64,000 nucleotides of DNA from JAXHMM01 sp964528445 (GTDB taxonomy: Bacteria > Bacteroidota > Rhodothermia > Balneolales > Balneolaceae). The notes under the pieces were generated by a model that was not told the origin of the DNA, searched no databases, and worked only from the letters and a program-made list of their open reading frames with translations. Positions 25,900 through 34,236 of this stretch are shown piece after piece. Numbering within the stretch: the stretch's first letter is position 1; the number at the start of each line of letters is the position of its first letter. The stretch lies in NCBI GenBank assembly GCA_964528445.1, contig CAZGSL010000002.1:1-64000 (forward strand). The letters are read 5' to 3'. A program made the position numbers and the translations under genes.

Positions 25900-26313
25900 T
25901 CACACCAGCATGCGACGGTGTTCCACCATGAGGCAGCGGTTCTCCACATAGTCAAGCCCCTCCTCCTCCGCCCGGTCGCGGGCTTCCCGCGACGAGACCC
26001 CAAGTTGTGTCCATACCACCGGTTGCTCCCTGGTCTGTTTCACCCTGCGGCATATATCCTCCACCATCTGAAGGGTGTACCGGGAATCCCGGAAGATATC
26101 CACGATATCCAGGGAAATATCCCCCGGAATATCGTATACGGCCGGATAGACCCGCTCTCCCAGCACCTCGTCGTAATCCGGGTGAACCGGTATGATACGG
26201 TAACCCTGCTCCTGCATATACGAGGCCACCTGATGGCTGGTACGCCAGGATTTGCGGGAACAGCCGATGACCGCAATAGTCCGGGCATCGGTCAGCAGAC
26301 GTTTGAGATCCAT
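25900..26313 (-). CDS. CoA-binding domain protein (YccU type)
   Basis: The product is 137 residues, a single CoA-binding Rossmann domain. Recognisable parts are ARTIAVIGCSRKSWRTSHQV (nucleotide loop), GYRIIPVHPDYDEVLGE, ISLDIVDIFR and QPVVWTQLGVSSREA, ending in GLDYVENRCLMVEHRR. Such proteins resemble the N-terminal CoA-binding domain of succinyl-CoA synthetase but have no catalytic partner domain; their role is unknown. It is transcribed divergently from the FKBP gene. Confidence 0.88.
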   Translation of the reverse strand: MDLKRLLTDARTIAVIGCSRKSWRTSHQVASYMQEQGYRIIPVHPDYDEVLGERVYPAVYDIPGDISLDIVDIFRDSRYTLQMVEDICRRVKQTREQPVVWTQLGVSSREARDRAEEEGLDYVENRCLMVEHRRMLV

Positions 26314-26378
26314 TCAAGTAGGTTTCAGGGGTGAATATTCTTCGGGCGCAATCGCTCTTTTTTCTGGTAAAAATATCT

Positions 26379-26386
26379 TATATTTA
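26379..26386 (+). promoter_or_regulatory. Putative promoter box of the FKBP gene
   Basis: TATATTTA lies about 40 nt before the TTG start at 26426, with a T-rich run about 20 nt further upstream. The identical octamer precedes the Fur-family gene. Confidence 0.4.
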
Positions 26387-26425
26387 AGTCATACTTAAAA
26401 ATTGAATCAAAGAAAAAGGTTTATT

Positions 26426-26857
26426 TTGTCTCAAGTAAAAGATGGCGACACGGTAAAAGTGCACTACACCGGAACGCTGGAAGACGGTACAGTATTCGAC
26501 ACCTCCCGCGAAAGGGAACCTCTGGAATTTACGCTCGGAAACGGACAGCTGATTCCGGGATTTGAAAAAGCGGTTATCGGCATGGCCGAGGGCGATACCA
26601 CCGAAGTCAGCATCGAATCGGATAACGCGTACGGAGAACGGCGGGACGATCTGGAACTGGAAGTCTCCAAAACCGACCTTCCCGAGGAGATCGACCCCGA
26701 AGTCGGCATGCAGCTTCAGATGCAGCAGGAAGAGGGTCGCGCGATTCCGGTACAGATCACCAATGTTGAGGAGGAGGTCGTAACGCTTGACGCCAATCAT
26801 CCGCTGGCCGGCAAGGACCTCAATTTTGAGATCGAACTGGTCGAGATCACCGACTAG
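26426..26857 (+). CDS. FKBP-type peptidyl-prolyl cis-trans isomerase (SlyD-like)
   Basis: Start chosen at TTG 26426, 6 bases after an AAAAAGG site, giving 143 residues that begin SQVKDGDTVKVHYTGTLEDG. An upstream TTG (26402) would put the ribosome site inside the gene. The FKBP core surrounds an IF-domain-like insertion (about 65-125) as in SlyD/FkpA: FDTSREREPLEFTLG, IPGFEKAVIGM, and a C-terminal DANHPLAGKDLNFEIELV. It lacks the His-rich SlyD tail and any signal peptide. It is therefore a cytoplasmic folding helper. The PlsC-type gene follows 26 bases later. Confidence 0.93.
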   Translation: MSQVKDGDTVKVHYTGTLEDGTVFDTSREREPLEFTLGNGQLIPGFEKAVIGMAEGDTTEVSIESDNAYGERRDDLELEVSKTDLPEEIDPEVGMQLQMQQEEGRAIPVQITNVEEEVVTLDANHPLAGKDLNFEIELVEITD

Positions 26858-26883
26858 CCGACTTATTCCCCTCTCAAAACCCC

Positions 26884-27555
26884 ATGTCGGATTTCCTGCC
26901 GGCGCGAGAGTCTTCGCTCTTCGCCGCCCTGTTCCGGATCTATACACGGTGGCTTTTCAGACGCCGTTTCCGGGAGGTATGGATTCGCAGCAGCTACCGG
27001 CCCGACCCGGATTCCCGTACGGTATACTACCTAAACCATAACTCCTGGTGGGACGGGCTTGTGCCCGTTCTGCTGAACGATCGCCTCTTTGGTCAGAGAG
27101 CACGCGCCATGATGGAGAAACGTCAAATCAGGCGCTATCCCTTTTTTCGGCGGCTGGGCGCGTTTTCGGTCAGCCGCTCCGCTTCGTCCTCCGCCCTGCC
27201 CTCCCTTCGCTACGCGCTGCGCTCCATGAGGCGTCCCCGTGCAGCTCTCTACATTTTCCCGGAGGGCAAGATTACCGCTCCCGGTTCCCCGCTTGAATTT
27301 GAAGGCGGACTCACCTGGCTTTTCCGGCAGCTGCCGGAGGACGAGACGGATTTTGTGCCGGTCGGGCTCTACATGCACACGATACGCAGCGACAAGCCGG
27401 AACTCCATATCAGCGTGGGCGCGGCTGAGTCGCCGGATCCCGCCCGGCCCGATTCCGAACTAACCCGCCGTTTCGAGCGGGCTCTGGAGGAACTGCTGGA
27501 AGAGCTGCGCCGCAAATCGGGATTCGACGATGAGCCCTTTCGCCCCCTGCTCTAG
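26884..27555 (+). CDS. PlsC-type (LPLAT) acyltransferase
   Basis: The product is 223 residues. The acyltransferase motif I HxxxxD is present as NHNSWWDGL (His52, Asp57), motif II-like region near RRLGAFSVSRS, and motif III as IFPEGKI (125-130). The domain belongs to the lysophospholipid acyltransferase superfamily. Likely reactions are acylation of lysophosphatidate or another glycolipid at the inner membrane. Since the genome encodes a carotenoid hydratase and glycosyltransferase at 2.7-5.1 kb, a role in acylating a carotenoid glycoside (as CruD does in Chlorobium) is possible, but the genes are 22 kb apart and this is speculation. Confidence 0.85.
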   Translation: MSDFLPARESSLFAALFRIYTRWLFRRRFREVWIRSSYRPDPDSRTVYYLNHNSWWDGLVPVLLNDRLFGQRARAMMEKRQIRRYPFFRRLGAFSVSRSASSSALPSLRYALRSMRRPRAALYIFPEGKITAPGSPLEFEGGLTWLFRQLPEDETDFVPVGLYMHTIRSDKPELHISVGAAESPDPARPDSELTRRFERALEELLEELRRKSGFDDEPFRPLL

Positions 27556-27563
27556 ATTATCGC

Positions 27564-27592
27564 GGTCCTCCGGCGGCAGCGCCACCGGGACC
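27564..27592. terminator. GC-rich hairpin between convergent genes
   Basis: GGTCC (27564-27568) pairs with GGACC (27588-27592), with inner CCGG/CCGG and GG/CC pairing. It lies between the acyltransferase and pgk stops, which are 42 bases apart. There is no U-tract on either strand, so termination is a guess. Confidence 0.35.
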
Positions 27593-27597
27593 CTTCG

Positions 27598-28800
27598 TCA
27601 TTCACCTTTCCGGTCGGTCAGGCAGGCTATCCCGGGCAGTTCTTTCCCCTCCAGGAATTCCAGGCAGGCGCCGCCCCCGGTAGAGACGTGCGATATTTCC
27701 TCCATCAGCCCGGCGCGGCGCACGGCAGCCGCCGAGTCGCCGCCCCCCACGATAGTCAGGGAGCCCGTACGTGTGGCGTCGGCCAGGGCCTCGGCCACCG
27801 CTAGCGTGCCGTCCGAGAAGTTCTCCATTTCGAAAACCCCCATGGGGCCGTTCCAGATTACCGTCCGGGCCCTCTTGATGATGTTGCCGTAGGAAATAGC
27901 CGTCTGCGGACCGATATCCATGCCCATCCATCCCTCCGGAATTTCCTGTTCGCCGACGACCTGCTGACGGGCCTCGTTCTCAAAAGCATCCGCGACCACG
28001 CTGTCCACGGGAAGGTTAAAGGAGACGCCCTGCTCTTCGGCCTGTCCCATCAGCGCTTCCGCGAGATCCACCTTCTCCTCCTCCACCAGGGAGTTCCCCG
28101 TGGACCATCCCCGGGCGCGGTAAAAAGTATAGCTCATGGCGCCCCCGATCAGGACCGTTTCCGCCCTCTCCATCAGGTTTTCGATCACCCCGATCTTGTC
28201 CGATACCTTGACGCCGCCCAGAATCACCACCATGGGATGTTTCGGCTTGTGCAGCGCCCTGCCAAGGAAACGGATCTCCTTCTCGAGCAGAAAACCTGCC
28301 AGGGCGGGCTGCAGGTGTCCGGCCACACCGGATACGGATGCGTGAGCGCGGTGGCTGCTGCCGAACGCGTCGTTGACGAACAAGTCCCCGTGGCCGGCCA
28401 GCTCCCGCGCGAATTGTGGGTCGTTCTTCCTCTCCCCGGGATGAAAACGGACATTTTCCAGCAAAACCGCCTCCCCGTCGCCCGCCCCCTCGATCAGGGC
28501 GGCGGCTTTCTCTCCCACGCAATCCTCCGAAAACCGGACGGGGGAGTCCAGCAGGGTTTCCAGGTGCTGCGCAATCGGGCGAAGACTGAGGTCAGGGTCC
28601 GGGTCCCCTCCCGGACGGCCCAGATGGCTCATAAGGACAGGCGTTCCTCCCTCTCCCAGGATATGGCGGATGGAGGGCAGCGACTGCCGTATGCGATGGT
28701 CGTCGGCGACGGAGCCTTCCTCCATCGGGACATTGAAATCCACCCGCATCAAAATTCTCCGACCCTTCAGGTCGGCGTCTTCCAGCGTCATTTTGTTCAT
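27598..28800 (-). CDS. pgk: Phosphoglycerate kinase
   Basis: The product is 400 residues, the normal length. Landmarks are the N-terminal RRILMRVDFNVPM, SHLGRPGG, the basic-patch LLENVRFHPGE, FVNDAFGSSHRAHAS, the hinge/nucleotide regions VILGGVKVSDKIGVIENLM, WNGPMGVFEM and the C-terminal GGGDSAAAV followed by HVSTGGGACLEFLEG. It makes ATP from 1,3-bisphosphoglycerate in glycolysis. It stands alone here, with no gap or tpiA next to it, and has its own well-formed promoter. Confidence 0.98.
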   Translation of the reverse strand: MNKMTLEDADLKGRRILMRVDFNVPMEEGSVADDHRIRQSLPSIRHILGEGGTPVLMSHLGRPGGDPDPDLSLRPIAQHLETLLDSPVRFSEDCVGEKAAALIEGAGDGEAVLLENVRFHPGERKNDPQFARELAGHGDLFVNDAFGSSHRAHASVSGVAGHLQPALAGFLLEKEIRFLGRALHKPKHPMVVILGGVKVSDKIGVIENLMERAETVLIGGAMSYTFYRARGWSTGNSLVEEEKVDLAEALMGQAEEQGVSFNLPVDSVVADAFENEARQQVVGEQEIPEGWMGMDIGPQTAISYGNIIKRARTVIWNGPMGVFEMENFSDGTLAVAEALADATRTGSLTIVGGGDSAAAVRRAGLMEEISHVSTGGGACLEFLEGKELPGIACLTDRKGE

Positions 28801-28831
28801 AGTCGGTTCCGGACCTGTTCAAAATTGATCC

Positions 28832-28863
28832 TGAAAATAAGGGACTCCCCCCTCCCAAACAAA
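28832..28863 (-). promoter_or_regulatory. Promoter of pgk
   Basis: On the minus strand TTTG (28863-28860) and TATTTTCA (28839-28832) are 20 nt apart, 31 nt before the ATG. This is one of the best -33/-7 pairs in the window. Confidence 0.55.
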
Positions 28864-28941
28864 GCCAAACCACCCCGCGGCGGGGGCGCAGCGGAGCGGA
28901 TCCTGAGGGACGGGGCTCCTGTTTTTCTGCTCCAAACTTTC

Positions 28942-28949
28942 TATCTTGA
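28942..28949 (+). promoter_or_regulatory. Putative promoter box of the cysteine desulfurase gene
   Basis: TATCTTGA lies 33 nt before the ATG at 28983, preceded by a T-rich stretch at 28922-28926. Confidence 0.4.
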
Positions 28950-28982
28950 ACTCCTGTTGAACCCGTAATCAAAACGATAAAA

Positions 28983-30152
28983 ATGCGTACGGTCTATTTC
29001 GATCACGCCGCCACCACTCCGGTCGACGAACGGGTGCTGGAGGAGATGAAACCCTATTTTACCCGTCATTTCGGAAATGCCAACTCCACCCACCAGATCG
29101 GTAACGAGGCGAAGGTGGCCGTGGAGGAGGCCCGGGAAATGGTGGCCGAACAGATCGGGGCCGAACCGGCGGAGATTATTTTCACCAGCGGCGGCACCGA
29201 AAGCGACAACGCCATCATCAAGGGGGTACTGGAAGCCACCGGCAAAAAAGAGGTGATCACCTCCCCCCTGGAACACCATGCCGTACTTCATACGGTGGAG
29301 GATACCAAACGCCGCGGCGCGCGGCCGGTCTACCTGGAACCCGACGAGACCGGTATGATCTCCCCGGAAAAGGTGGAGGCCGCCATCACCGAAGAGACCG
29401 CTCTCGTGTCGCTGATGCACGTCAACAACGAGATCGGGGCGGTCAATCCCATCGGTGAGATTGCCGAGGTGTGCGGCGCCCACGACATACCCCTCCATTC
29501 GGATACCGTGCAGAGCGTGGGGAAGATCCCGGTGGACGTAAACGAGCTGGGCCTGGATTTTCTGAGTATCAGCGGACACAAGATTTACGGGCCCAAGGGA
29601 GTTGGTGCCATGTACATGCGCTATGGCTCTCCCTGGATGCCGTGGATGCACGGGGGATCCCAGGAACGGCGCCGGCGCGGAGGGACCCTGAACGTTCCCG
29701 GCATTGTGGGACTGGCCAGGGCGCTGGAGCTGGTCATGGAGGAGCGTGAGAATCACTTGCGGAAATTCAGGAGCCTCCGGCAACAGCTCATCAACGGGGT
29801 GCGGGAGCGTTTCGACGGGAGTGTGCAGGTCAACGGTAATCCCGATTCCGCGGTGCCCCATATCATTAATCTCGGCTTTGCCGGTCAAAACGGGGAGGGA
29901 CTGGACGGCGAGATGCTGCTGCTGAACCTGGACATGGAGGGAATTTGCGTGTCCAACGGCTCCGCATGCACCTCCGGGGCGATGGAACCCTCTCACGTGC
30001 TCTCGGGCATTGGCCTCGAGGAGTCTGTCGCCAACTCCAGCATTCGCATCAGCCTGGGCAAGGACAACAGCAGTGAGGAGATCAACTATTTCCTGGAGAG
30101 CCTCGAGAAGGTTCTCGCGCGCATGAAGGGCGCCCCCGTCAGCGGGGAGTAG
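28983..30152 (+). CDS. Cysteine desulfurase (NifS/IscS family)
   Basis: The product is 389 residues. PLP-enzyme motifs are YFDHAATTPVDERV at the start, FTSGGTESDN, LEHHAVLHT with the PLP-stacking His, SISGHKIYGPKG with the Schiff-base Lys, and the catalytic Cys in SNGSACTSGAMEPSHVL. The active-site loop length matches class I (NifS/IscS/Thr-nuo type) rather than SufS. It mobilises sulfur from cysteine for iron-sulfur clusters or tRNA thiolation. No iscU, iscR or mnmA is adjacent, so the acceptor is unknown. A plausible own promoter stands just upstream. Confidence 0.95.
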   Translation: MRTVYFDHAATTPVDERVLEEMKPYFTRHFGNANSTHQIGNEAKVAVEEAREMVAEQIGAEPAEIIFTSGGTESDNAIIKGVLEATGKKEVITSPLEHHAVLHTVEDTKRRGARPVYLEPDETGMISPEKVEAAITEETALVSLMHVNNEIGAVNPIGEIAEVCGAHDIPLHSDTVQSVGKIPVDVNELGLDFLSISGHKIYGPKGVGAMYMRYGSPWMPWMHGGSQERRRRGGTLNVPGIVGLARALELVMEERENHLRKFRSLRQQLINGVRERFDGSVQVNGNPDSAVPHIINLGFAGQNGEGLDGEMLLLNLDMEGICVSNGSACTSGAMEPSHVLSGIGLEESVANSSIRISLGKDNSSEEINYFLESLEKVLARMKGAPVSGE

Positions 30153-30176
30153 CCCCCTTCTTCGGACGGGATGCCG

Positions 30177-30659
30177 CTAAAACGGCTCAGTGAGTCCCAG
30201 GACAGTGTTGATGAGTACCAGCATGTAGACCACGAACGAGAGACGATACGCGCGCGTCCACTGCGAGACGGTACCCTCCCCCAGTTCGCCCTCCGGTTCG
30301 GCGGAGAGCCTTTTTTTGAATCCGCGGCTGCGCCGGATGGAGAAGCCTACCAGGACCAGGATCACGAAAAAGAGCACCTGCTTGACCGCAAGCCAGATAT
30401 TCGGGCTTTCAAAAGAGAACCAGCCCCACTGCGCCCCCCCGGGCATGGAGGCCATCGCTCCCCCGGAAATCAGGATGCCCAGCACGCCCAGGTGGGCGCC
30501 GATGCTGGTGGTCAGCCGTTCCGACCTCATCAGGCGCTTGACCGTATCGGCCGGACCGCCGTTTCGGATACGGAACAGCAGGAAAAGGCTGACCACGAAG
30601 GCGAGCAGCCAGGCGATGTAGGATACGACGTGAATCCAGTAGAAGATGGAGTAGGACAT
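30177..30659 (-). CDS. Four-helix membrane protein (DUF2269/CopD-like)
   Basis: The product is 160 residues with four hydrophobic segments (about 5-28, 52-72, 88-106, 138-158). The first contains YWIHVVSYIAW and the second a His in IGAHLGVLGIL, positions typical of the haem-binding or copper-related DUF2269/CopD superfamily of small membrane proteins. No signal peptide. The assignment is by general pattern only. It is convergent with the cysteine desulfurase and lies just downstream of the acyl-CoA synthetase on the same strand. Confidence 0.7.
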   Translation of the reverse strand: MSYSIFYWIHVVSYIAWLLAFVVSLFLLFRIRNGGPADTVKRLMRSERLTTSIGAHLGVLGILISGGAMASMPGGAQWGWFSFESPNIWLAVKQVLFFVILVLVGFSIRRSRGFKKRLSAEPEGELGEGTVSQWTRAYRLSFVVYMLVLINTVLGLTEPF

Positions 30660-30713
30660 GGGATCAATGGGCGGTTAGGGAGTTGCGATGGACAAACTTG
30701 GGCGACGGTTGTT

Positions 30714-32606
30714 TCAGGTTCCTGATCGGTTTCCGTTTTCAAACATATCCCGGATCTGGGATTCGTACTTCTTCTCTACGATACGGCGTTTAATCTTCAG
30801 CGTGGGCGTCAGCTCGCCCGACTCCACCGTGAACTCCTCCGGGAGGAGCCGGAAATCCCGGATTTTTTCATGCGATGCCAGCTCATCCCAGTAACTGCGT
30901 ATCTCCCTCCGGAAGATGCGGCGCACCTCCTCCCGGCGGACCAGCTCCTCGACCGAGTCGTATTCCAGGCCGTTCCGGTCGGCATATTTCTCCAGGGCCT
31001 CGAAGTCGGGCACGATGAGTGCCCCCATATACGGCTGCCGCTCCCCGACCACCATCATCTGGTCCACCCACTTACTGGATTTGAAGAGGTCCTCTATAGG
31101 GCCCGGATAAACATTCTTGCCCCCGGCATTCACAATCATGTGTTTGATGCGGTCGGTAATCTGCAGGCGTCCGTCGGTGAAACGGCCTACATCGCCGGTA
31201 TGCAGCCACCCCTCCTCGTCAATCATCTCGCGGGTAGCCTCGGGATTTTTCCAGTATCCCTTCATTACATTGGGTCCCCTGCAGAGTATTTCCCCGGCCT
31301 CGCTCGTCAGGTCCGCGGGATACTCCTCCCCGCTCAGTTCGGCCACGATCTCATTGTCCTCCAGCCGCTGGATTGCCACCGTAACGCCGGGGAGAACCAC
31401 CCCGACGGTGCCCATCCGCTCCTCCCCGTAGGGATTGGCGCAAATCACCGGCGAAGTCTCCGTCAGACCGTATCCCTCCAGAATATGCAGGCCGGCCGAC
31501 ATGAAAAATTTTCCGATCTCGGCGGGCAGGGCCGCCCCGCCGGATACGAAAAACCGGATATTCCCCCCCGTCCGCTCCTTCAGCTTGTCGAATACCAGCT
31601 TGTCCGCCAGCTTCTTCTGGAGTGCGACCATACCGCGCTCTCCGTCCAGGTAACGCCTGCCGGTCTCCATCGCCCAGTCGAAAATTTTCTGCTGGACCCG
31701 TGAGCCTTCCTCCACGCTGCTGGTCACCAGGTTGTAGATCTTCTCGAAGAGACGCGGCACGCTAAAGATGATGGTCGGGTGCACCTCGGTCATGTTCCTG
31801 GCGACCGTATCCACGCTTTCGGCATAGAAGATCTCCGCCCCCCCGGCAAGCATGGCATAGTAGCCGGCCGTCCGTTCAAAAGAGTGGCATAGCGGCAGGA
31901 ACGAGAGGCAGCGGTCGTCCTGGTCGATGTGAATGAGCCGGTGGGCCGCCTTTACGTTGCTCGCGATATTACGGTGGGTGAGCATGGCGCCCTTGGGCTT
32001 TCCGGTGGTTCCCGAGGTATAGATCAGGGTGGCCAGGTCTTCTGCCTCCACGGACCGGGCGCGACGCATGATTTCCTCCTCCTTCTCCCCCGACAGCCGG
32101 TATCCCCGGTCCATGGCATCATCAAACAGCCCAACCCAGGGCTCCTCCATGTAACGCTCCACCTTCGGGACGTCAAACGCGATCACCTGCCGCAGGTGCT
32201 CGCACTCCTCGAAAACCTCCAGCGCCTTCTTGAGCTGGATACCTGTCGAGACAAAAAAGAGCTCCGCCTCCGAATTTCGAAGGATATACCGGCACTGTCC
32301 GGAAGGCAGAGAGGTATAGAGGGAGACGTTCACAGCCCCCAGGGTCTGCAGCGCCAGATCCACCACCACCCATTCGTAGCGGTTCTCGCTCAGTATGGCC
32401 ACACGATCCCCGGGCGAAACGCCTCGCTCCAGGAGATAGGCGGAAAGCGCCATGACATCCTCCGTCACCTGGTCCCACGAAATCTCCTCGTAGGAATCGT
32501 TCGGCGAGGGTTTTCGGCCGAACGCCGTCTTACCGCTTCCCCGGTACTTCCCGGAGAGGTTCCAGAACAGTTCGGTAAGCGTTTCAAATGCTACAGCAAC
32601 GGGCAT
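30714..32606 (-). CDS. Long-chain acyl-CoA synthetase (AMP-forming, FadD15-like)
   Basis: The product is 630 residues. The AMP-forming core motifs are LIYTSGTTGKPKGAMLTHRN (P-loop), YGLTETSPVICAN, GEILCRGPNVMKGYW, WLHTGDVGRF and the hinge ITDRIKHMIVNAGGKNVYP. The length and the GGKNVYPGPIE region are typical of large bacterial long-chain fatty-acid CoA ligases. It activates fatty acids at the cytoplasmic face of the membrane. It is divergent from the Fur-family gene across 135 bases, so both could share regulation, though I see no convincing operator. Confidence 0.95.
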   Translation of the reverse strand: MPVAVAFETLTELFWNLSGKYRGSGKTAFGRKPSPNDSYEEISWDQVTEDVMALSAYLLERGVSPGDRVAILSENRYEWVVVDLALQTLGAVNVSLYTSLPSGQCRYILRNSEAELFFVSTGIQLKKALEVFEECEHLRQVIAFDVPKVERYMEEPWVGLFDDAMDRGYRLSGEKEEEIMRRARSVEAEDLATLIYTSGTTGKPKGAMLTHRNIASNVKAAHRLIHIDQDDRCLSFLPLCHSFERTAGYYAMLAGGAEIFYAESVDTVARNMTEVHPTIIFSVPRLFEKIYNLVTSSVEEGSRVQQKIFDWAMETGRRYLDGERGMVALQKKLADKLVFDKLKERTGGNIRFFVSGGAALPAEIGKFFMSAGLHILEGYGLTETSPVICANPYGEERMGTVGVVLPGVTVAIQRLEDNEIVAELSGEEYPADLTSEAGEILCRGPNVMKGYWKNPEATREMIDEEGWLHTGDVGRFTDGRLQITDRIKHMIVNAGGKNVYPGPIEDLFKSSKWVDQMMVVGERQPYMGALIVPDFEALEKYADRNGLEYDSVEELVRREEVRRIFRREIRSYWDELASHEKIRDFRLLPEEFTVESGELTPTLKIKRRIVEKKYESQIRDMFENGNRSGT

Positions 32607-32638
32607 AACTTCCTCTTCGTCAGATTATAACCGTAGGA

Positions 32639-32646
32639 CGAATATA
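32639..32646 (-). promoter_or_regulatory. Putative promoter box of the acyl-CoA synthetase gene
   Basis: TATATTCG on the minus strand lies about 32 nt before the ATG at 32606. Confidence 0.35.
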
Positions 32647-32707
32647 ACATTCTGAGGGAGAAATGCACCACACGGGGTGTTCCCTTTTCCCCGCCGATAC
32701 ATTTTCT

Positions 32708-32715
32708 TATATTTA
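32708..32715 (+). promoter_or_regulatory. Putative promoter box of the Fur-family gene
   Basis: TATATTTA lies 26 nt before the ATG at 32742, with TTTT about 20 nt further upstream (32685-32688). Confidence 0.4.
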
Positions 32716-32741
32716 ATTATTGTCTCAATCAATCACATCGT

Positions 32742-33245
32742 ATGGCACATCCCGCACAAGAAGACACCATTGAGCTCGTAAAAGAGATCTTCCGCTCCTA
32801 TCTTAAGGAACACAACCAGCGGCAGACTCCCGAACGGTTTATGGTCCTCGAGGAGATCTACCGTTCGGACGGGCACTTTGACGCCGACGACATCTTCTTC
32901 AACATGAAAAATGCCGGGACCCGCGTCTCCCGGGCCACGGTCTACAACACCCTGGACTTGCTCGTGGAGTGCGGATTGGTGCAGCGCCATCAGTTCGGCA
33001 AGAACCAATATTACTACGAAAGGGCCTACGCCTACCAGCAGCACGACCACATCATCTGCAGCGAGTGCGGAGCGGTGCTTGAATTCTGCGATCCCCGCAT
33101 TCAGGAGATCAAGTCGATGATGGAGAAGATTCACGATTTCGAAATCTCGGGCCACTCCCTCCACTTCTTCGGGAACTGCTCGGATACCGAAAGCTGCGAG
33201 CGCAAGGAGGATATCAAAAACAAGAAACGCTCGGCGGTGAACTGA
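32742..33245 (+). CDS. Fur-family metal-dependent transcriptional regulator
   Basis: The product is 167 residues. The winged helix covers about 10-90 with RVSRATVYNTLDLLVECGL as the recognition helix. Metal ligands visible are His in GHFDADDIF, Glu in YYYERAY, and His-x-His in QHDHIICSECGAVLEF. The structural zinc pair CSECG is present, but the second cysteine pair is CSDTESC (spacing of five) rather than the usual CxxC. A Glu, not Asp, in the position used by PerR for peroxide sensing favours Fur or Zur over PerR; this is judged by eye. The regulon is not visible. Confidence 0.9.
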   Translation: MAHPAQEDTIELVKEIFRSYLKEHNQRQTPERFMVLEEIYRSDGHFDADDIFFNMKNAGTRVSRATVYNTLDLLVECGLVQRHQFGKNQYYYERAYAYQQHDHIICSECGAVLEFCDPRIQEIKSMMEKIHDFEISGHSLHFFGNCSDTESCERKEDIKNKKRSAVN

Positions 33246-33252
33246 TCACGGC

Positions 33253-33273
33253 CTCCCGGCGGCTCTGCGGGAG
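33253..33273. terminator. Short hairpin between convergent fur-like and ftsX genes
   Basis: CTCCCG (33253-33258) can pair with CGGGAG (33268-33273) in the 28-base gap. No U-tract follows on either strand. Confidence 0.3.
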
Positions 33274-34164
33274 TCACCGCTGCTCAGAGATGGCCGTCGC
33301 CTTGATAAACCTCCGCGCGGCCCACTGGCTCCCCGCGAATCCCATCAGCAGAGAGAGCAGAAGCATTCCGCCGCACAGGTAGTACCACTCGCCGAACGGC
33401 CAGTCCAGCACCCCGAACTGCGGTACGTAGACAGGTATAAGATAGTGGAAAACGCCGTAGACCACGCCGATCGCCAGAACTCCCGCGATCAGACCCTGCA
33501 GCATGCCCTCCACTACAAACGGCCGCCGTATGAAGGCGTTCGTGGCTCCCACCAGCTTCATCGCCTTGATGAGACTCCTTTTGGCGTAGATGGTCAGCCG
33601 GATGGTATTGAATACCAGGATAAGCGAGGCGAGGAGAATCAGCAGCCCCACCCCGGAACCTGCCATGGCCACCGTTCGAAAACGGCTTTGAAGCATCTGC
33701 AGCAGCTGCTGGTTGAACGCAACCTCCTCCACCCCCTCCAGGCTATCCAACTCCGCAGCGAGGCTGTCCACCCTTCCCGCGTCGGCCCCCGCTGCTATTC
33801 TAAGCCGAAACGAGGCGGGCAGAAAATCCAGGTCGGCCATCGGCGCCCCTTCCATGCCGAATTCGCGCCGGAAAATGGCAGCGGCGCTGTCCTTGCTGAT
33901 GTAGGTCACCTCCTCCACCAGCTGCTCCCTCTCCAGCCGCTCCCTGAGGGGATCCAGGGCATCCTCTCCGGATTGCTCCAGGAAGACCTCCACGTCGACC
34001 GACTGTTTCAGGCTCTGGCCCACTTGGTAGGCGTTGTAGGAGACCCTGGCCAGGACTCCCAGGAGGAGCACCGCGACGAAGAGGGAAAATATGGAGGTAA
34101 AGGCCGCCAGCCGGGCCCGCCGGATGCCCGCCACTCCCTCCCGTATGATATATCCAAGGCTCAT
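33274..34164 (-). CDS. ftsX: Cell-division ABC permease FtsX
   Basis: The product is 296 residues. A cytoplasmic N-terminus and first membrane helix (about 20-42) precede a periplasmic extracellular loop of about 110 residues with VDVEVFLEQ and EVTYISKDSAAAIF, then three helices (about 170-190, 218-240, 258-282). SLIKAMKLVGATNAFIRRPF is the cytoplasmic coupling-helix region characteristic of FtsX. FtsX with FtsE transmits a signal to peptidoglycan hydrolases at the septum. FtsE is not adjacent, so its gene must lie elsewhere. The M23 peptidase at 7.6 kb is a conceivable partner, but only by family. Confidence 0.93.
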   Translation of the reverse strand: MSLGYIIREGVAGIRRARLAAFTSIFSLFVAVLLLGVLARVSYNAYQVGQSLKQSVDVEVFLEQSGEDALDPLRERLEREQLVEEVTYISKDSAAAIFRREFGMEGAPMADLDFLPASFRLRIAAGADAGRVDSLAAELDSLEGVEEVAFNQQLLQMLQSRFRTVAMAGSGVGLLILLASLILVFNTIRLTIYAKRSLIKAMKLVGATNAFIRRPFVVEGMLQGLIAGVLAIGVVYGVFHYLIPVYVPQFGVLDWPFGEWYYLCGGMLLLSLLMGFAGSQWAARRFIKATAISEQR

Positions 34165-34236
34165 GAAGTTTATCGCTCGATTAACATTTCACCCTCGTAT
34201 TCGCTTTCCGGGAACGGGTCGCACCGGGATATCGGG

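Noticed and set aside
32690..32741. Fur box in front of the Fur-family gene
   Set aside because: The AT-rich stretch does not form the 7-1-7 inverted repeat of Fur or PerR boxes.
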